Under the pieces are notes generated by a model. That model did not search any database and was not told the origin of the DNA. It saw nothing but the letters and a program-made list of their open reading frames with translations. Below, in pieces: positions 60,501-64,000 of a DNA stretch of 64,000 bases. The stretch's first letter is position 1. Each line of letters opens with the position of its first letter. Position numbers and translations under genes: made by a program. Source of the DNA: Paramyrothecium sp. XJ0827 (lineage: Eukaryota > Ascomycota > Sordariomycetes > Hypocreales > Stachybotryaceae). The stretch lies in NCBI GenBank assembly GCA_020881915.1, contig JAJFPB010000008.1:2232001-2296000 (forward strand), in the 5' to 3' direction.

Positions 60501-60878
60501 GAATTACTGAGCAGAGCCGGATTGCTCTCTGCGTGACTAGAGCCAAGTTAACGCTTGATTTTGTCAATGGGAGAAGCCTTGAACCTACAGTATCAACTCG
60601 CCGATGCGTGCAATAAACACGACGACCATCTGAGCAATTCCGAAACGATCCGTCTTGGTTGAAAGGGCAGTTGTTAGATCCTGCACGGAGTGAAATGACC
60701 CAACGGACTCCCGCTCCGCCGGGCTGAGCTTGGCGACCTCGAGTTGCACATTATCGATGGCAGTCTGGAGGAAGTGTTCTAGGTTCTTGGACTGGCGAGA
60801 CTTGTCAAGCACTCGCCGGATCATGGGAAGGGGGGCATCTGCCTGGTCCCCAAACAAAAAACATTGCTGAGCGGACAT
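54514..60878 (-). CDS. Non-reducing iterative PKS, SAT-KS-MAT-PT-ACP-TE
   Basis: Seven exons (60878-60589, 60536-60254, 60197-59580, 59512-58565, 58517-58314, 58259-54642, 54567-54514) total 6015 nt, 2004 residues, all phases consistent. Domains in order: SAT with the nucleophile motif GICGG (Cys118); KS with VDSACGSTAS (Cys535), HGTGTTAGD and NLGHAEA; MAT with GHSIGEYAA (Ser979); PT with GHQLSGITVCPAG (His1297) and WIDALTHLAG (Asp1483); one ACP with GVDSL (Ser1666); and a C-terminal thioesterase with GGWSAGG (Ser1826). There is no C-methyltransferase, so the ring should lack C-methyl groups. The single ACP is preceded by an NGT-repeat linker. Non-reducing PKSs of this layout make orsellinic or resorcylic acid type products; the SAT takes a starter, probably from the divergent HR-PKS. 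The TE could hydrolyse or macrolactonise. The last 18-codon exon completes the TE. Confidence 0.93.
55760..55815 (-). repeat. NGT tripeptide repeat in the NR-PKS ACP linker
   Basis: The linker before the ACP reads QNGTQNGTSNGTANGHNG on the minus strand, encoded by imperfect nonamer repeats (a GCCATTT-like core on plus). Linker repeats of this kind are flexible and are expected to vary in number. Confidence 0.6.
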
Positions 60879-61724
60879 GTTGAAATTCGCATAAAGTTGA
60901 ATGAAGGACAAGAGAAAAACAGGAGGGTAAAAATGGAAAGGGAGGGAAGCGATATAATTGAACTTTACTTAGCAGCGTCTGCTGGGTGTGGTTGACGCAC
61001 CCCTGTCTATCAAGCACGCAGTTGCACTTTGACAGTATGACAGTTATCGCACGCTCGACGTAATCTCAAATGCATGATTATCCGGCTGGAGCAAGCCGTA
61101 CTAGTTTAGTATATCAATCCGAGCCAGGGGACTAAAGGCCAACACGAGCGTTACGGAAGCCAAGAGCGCAGTGTCATGTGTCGGCTAGTTGACGCGACTC
61201 GATTCGAACAATTGGATACACATTGTCGCCGAACCGGGGAAAGACGAAACGAATTTCCGGTCAAGCTAAGGCTAAGCTTATCGAACCCGCGGTGCCACGT
61301 CTCATGCATCTGCAGGGATTAAGCGGATCCTCCAGACATGGGTGCGCACATATGGTGGGGGTGCCGAACCGGAGCCTGTGTGTCCTCGCCTTGGAAATGA
61401 CGATATGGCCCGCGTTGGAGGGGAGCTACTGACTGGATGGGAAGGTATCCTGATTGTCTTGGAAGGCAATGATGGTCTCGCGTGCGTCAGTCGGTTCGCA
61501 CTTCCGCTCGAAACGCTACGTGATATCGCCAAAGCAGCGTCACAAGCTGGCTTTATTAGAGTATCACAATGGCCAGGCAAAACACACTTGAGAAAGAAAT
61601 TGCTTTCAAGCGACATTATAGAACTATAGAACAACATACCAGAGGCCGACGGAACATTCATTCACCGTCAATTTTTCATAGCATATCTCCTTAGCTGATT
61701 TTTCTTTCTCTATCTTTCTTCACA
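60879..61724. promoter_or_regulatory. Bidirectional promoter between the two PKS genes
   Basis: The two PKS start codons face away from each other across 846 bp, which suits co-regulation. An imperfect inverted pair of CCGG elements (CCGGGGAAA at 61234-61242 and TTTCCGG at 61254-61260) could be a Zn2Cys6 binding site; other CGG/CCG triplets occur around 61080-61100. TATA-like sequences (GATATAATT near 60953; ATTATAGAA near 61616) are possible core elements. Open frames in here (61302-61661) look like chance. Confidence 0.55.
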
Positions 61725-64000
61725 ATGCCCGCATCAGAGAGGAACCCCGAGCCTAGCCCCATTGCCATTGTCGGCATTGGCCTGAGGCTTCCCGGTGGTG
61801 TTCACGATGCCCAATCATACTGGGACCTCCTAGTCAACCAGAAGGACGCACGGAGCAAGATCCCCGCAGATCGATTCAATATCGATGGCTTCCACAAAGA
61901 CTCTGCCGGCAACGGAAGCCTGTCGATGAAGCATGGTTACTTCATTGACGAGCCTGTCGACCGCTTCGACGCCGCCTTCTTCAGCATGTCACAAGCAGAG
62001 GTGACCCGAGTCGACCCACAGCAGAGGTTGCTGCTTGAAGTTATGCATGAGACGCTTGAGAATGCTGGTGAGACGGACTACCGAGGCCGAGATATCGCCG
62101 TCTACGCCGGTAGCTTCGGGCAAGATTGGATGCAGATGCAAGCCCAGGACCCCCAAGACGGGAATGTGTATAGCATCACCGGTATGGATGACTTTGTTCT
62201 TGCCAACCGTGTATCATATGAGTTGGACCTTCACGGCCCCAGCTTGACTGTCAAAGCCGGCTGCTCGTCCAGTTTGATAGCCCTCCACCTGGCTTGCGAG
62301 GCTCTGCAACGCGGTGACTGCTCCGGAGCCCTGGTGGGAGCTTCAAATCTTCTGCTCTCACCGACGTACTTCCTTGCTCTGGACAGCCTCGGCGCTCTGT
62401 CGTCTGCTGGTTCATCCAACGCGTTCGATGCCAACGCCAATGGCTACGCGCGTGCCGACGCCGTCAACGCCGTGTACGTCAAGAGGCTGGACGACGCGCT
62501 GCGTGACGGAAACCCTATCCGTGCTATCGTCCGAAGCACCGCAATCAACTCCGACGGCAAGACTGTCGGCCTTACCAACCCCAGCACAGATGCTCAGGCC
62601 AGCCTGATCCGCCGTGCTTACGAGAAGGCTGGCATCGCCAACCCAGGAGAGACCCCCGTTGTTGAGTGCCACGGCACAGGTACTGCAACTGGAGACCCTC
62701 TTGAGGTTGCCGCCGTTGTCAAGGTCTTTGGTGGCCAGGAGACGTACATTGGTAGTGTAAGACTAGTCCAACCCATCCCAAGATGCTTTGAAGCTGCTGG
62801 CTAACTCAGAATGTATAGGTCAAGCCAAATGTTGGTCACGGTGAAGGTGCCGCAGGTCTGAGCAGTTTGATCAAGGCTGTCCTCTCCCTGGAGAATGACA
62901 CTATCCCACCAAACATCAAGTTCCAGACCCCCAACCCGAAGAGTAAGCAGCCTGCACAGCCCCCTGTCATGCATGGCCACTAACGGGCTCTGTCTAGTTC
63001 CCTTCGACGAGGCCCGCCTGGTTGTCCCCACGCAGCCCATCCCCTGGCCCAAGGATCGCACTAAGCGTATTAGTGTCGATTCGTTCGGTCTTGGTGGCGC
63101 GAACGCTCACGTTATTCTGGAAGCAGACACGTCTGTTGTCAACGCCAACAGGAGACTCAAACTCACCGGTGCCAGTACTGAGGCATCCTCGCAGCGACTC
63201 CTTGCGTTCTCTGCTCACAGTGAGACCTCTCTCAACAAGATTCTGAGCAACTATGAGAACTATGTCAACTCTGAGTCTTTCAATATCAATGACCTAGCCT
63301 ACACGCTCGGCGCAAGGCGAAACCACCAGAAGATCAGGGCTTTCGCAGTCACTGATGGAACGACTTTCAAGGCCACCGCGCCGGTCCGAAGCTCCGACCC
63401 CAAGGGCCTCCTGTTCATCTTCACTGGCCAGGGAGCTCAGTGGGCTGGAATGGGTCGCGAGCTGATCCGGGACTACGCTTCGTTCAGGGAGGACATCCAA
63501 CAGATGGACCGTTGGCTCGCGGAGTCTCTGCACCCTCCTGCTTGGACCATTGAAGGTAAGTTATCGTGTTGAAAGCTTTGTCGATTTCACTTGACTAACA
63601 CAACAAACAGACGTTCTACTCCAGGCACAGGACGTGCACTCGGCTGATTTATCGCAGCCGCTCTGCACCGCCGTCCAGGTCGGTCTTGTCAACCTGCTGC
63701 GCATCTGGGGCATCAGCCCCGATGGCGTTGTTGGCCATTCCAGCGGTGAGATTGGAGCCGCCTATGCGGCCGGTGCTCTCGAGATGAAGGACGCCATTCT
63801 GGTTGCCTTCTACCGAGGTGTTGCCAGCATCCAGCAGCGCCGCCCTGGAGCCATGGCCGCGGTCGGTCTTGGTCGCCAGGAGGTCTCTGAGCTTCTGGCT
63901 AGTGGCACCACCATTGCCTGCGAGAACAGCCGTTCAAGCGTCACCATCTCTGGAGACTACGATGCTGTTGAGGAGACCCTGGACCGCGTGCGTCAGGCTC
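61725..64000 (+). CDS. Highly reducing iterative PKS, N-terminal part (runs off the window)
   Basis: Exons 61725-62756, 62819-62942, 62998-63555 and 63611 onward; the last is open to the window edge. The ketosynthase has the nucleophile motif [14 protein letters not shown] (Cys180), the catalytic [11 protein letters not shown] and [12 protein letters not shown], all in place. A linker ([18 protein letters not shown], then [17 protein letters not shown]) leads to the acyltransferase, whose nucleophile motif is [16 protein letters not shown], and the window ends within the AT. The KS-AT order and these motifs identify a fungal iterative PKS of the reducing class; DH, ER, KR and ACP, and any methyltransferase, are expected beyond 64000 and cannot be checked here. 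Divergent pairing with a SAT-bearing NR-PKS is the typical layout in which the reducing PKS makes the starter chain. Confidence 0.92.

Noticed and set aside
1..64000. CRISPR array or bacterial-type operon
   Set aside because: Genes contain spliceosomal introns, and no regularly spaced direct repeats were seen.

Overview
The window is nuclear DNA from a filamentous ascomycete. Genes carry short (50-110 nt) GT-AG introns, two genes use GC-AG introns, and the families are typical of Pezizomycotina: iterative type I polyketide synthases, Zn2Cys6 regulators, a PigL_N/ankyrin protein, an OTT_1508-like deaminase and small secreted cysteine-rich proteins. A Sordariomycete, perhaps Hypocreales, is my guess, but no marker proves it. 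Gene models were built by hand from reading frames, splice consensus and phase matching; exon boundaries are given where the phases close.

Left part (1-40 kb): a gene-sparse mix of housekeeping-like and accessory genes. In order: OTT_1508-like deaminase (669-2385, -), C2H2 zinc-finger protein (3492-4520, +) behind a promoter with four copies of a 12-bp motif, LURP-one-like protein (5892-6553, +), FAD fumarate reductase (6826-8400, -), SABATH-like carboxyl methyltransferase (8906-10080, -), PigL_N/ankyrin protein with an apparent frameshift near its start (11029-13664, -), two small secreted proteins (14826-15017 and 15825-16229, -; the second a beta/gamma-crystallin-like fold), a 3-kb gene-empty stretch, an arginyl-tRNA-synthetase-like paralog whose two ATP-site signatures are eroded (19395-21336, -), a five-exon conserved hypothetical (22610-24622, -), an 8-cysteine secreted protein (27900-28166, +), an F-box protein (32244-33287, +), a CBM1-PL3 pectate lyase (34943-36028, +) and a secreted-looking amidohydrolase (38220-39746, +).

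Right part (about 41-64 kb, running off the window): a biosynthetic gene cluster of the polyketide-terpenoid (meroterpenoid) kind. It holds a divergently transcribed pair of a non-reducing PKS (SAT-KS-MAT-PT-ACP-TE, 54514-60878, -) and a highly reducing PKS (61725 to beyond 64000, +), a UbiA-type aromatic prenyltransferase (52608-53741, -), a FAD monooxygenase fused to an about eight-pass membrane domain (41131-43607, -), and two Zn2Cys6 transcription factors (46869-48931 and 50707-52381, +). The most economical reading is that the HR-PKS supplies a reduced acyl starter to the SAT domain of the NR-PKS, whose PT and TE domains release an alkyl-resorcylic acid; UbiA prenylates it; the monooxygenase epoxidises the prenyl chain, and its membrane domain may help cyclise it. 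That pathway is inference; the product is not identified.
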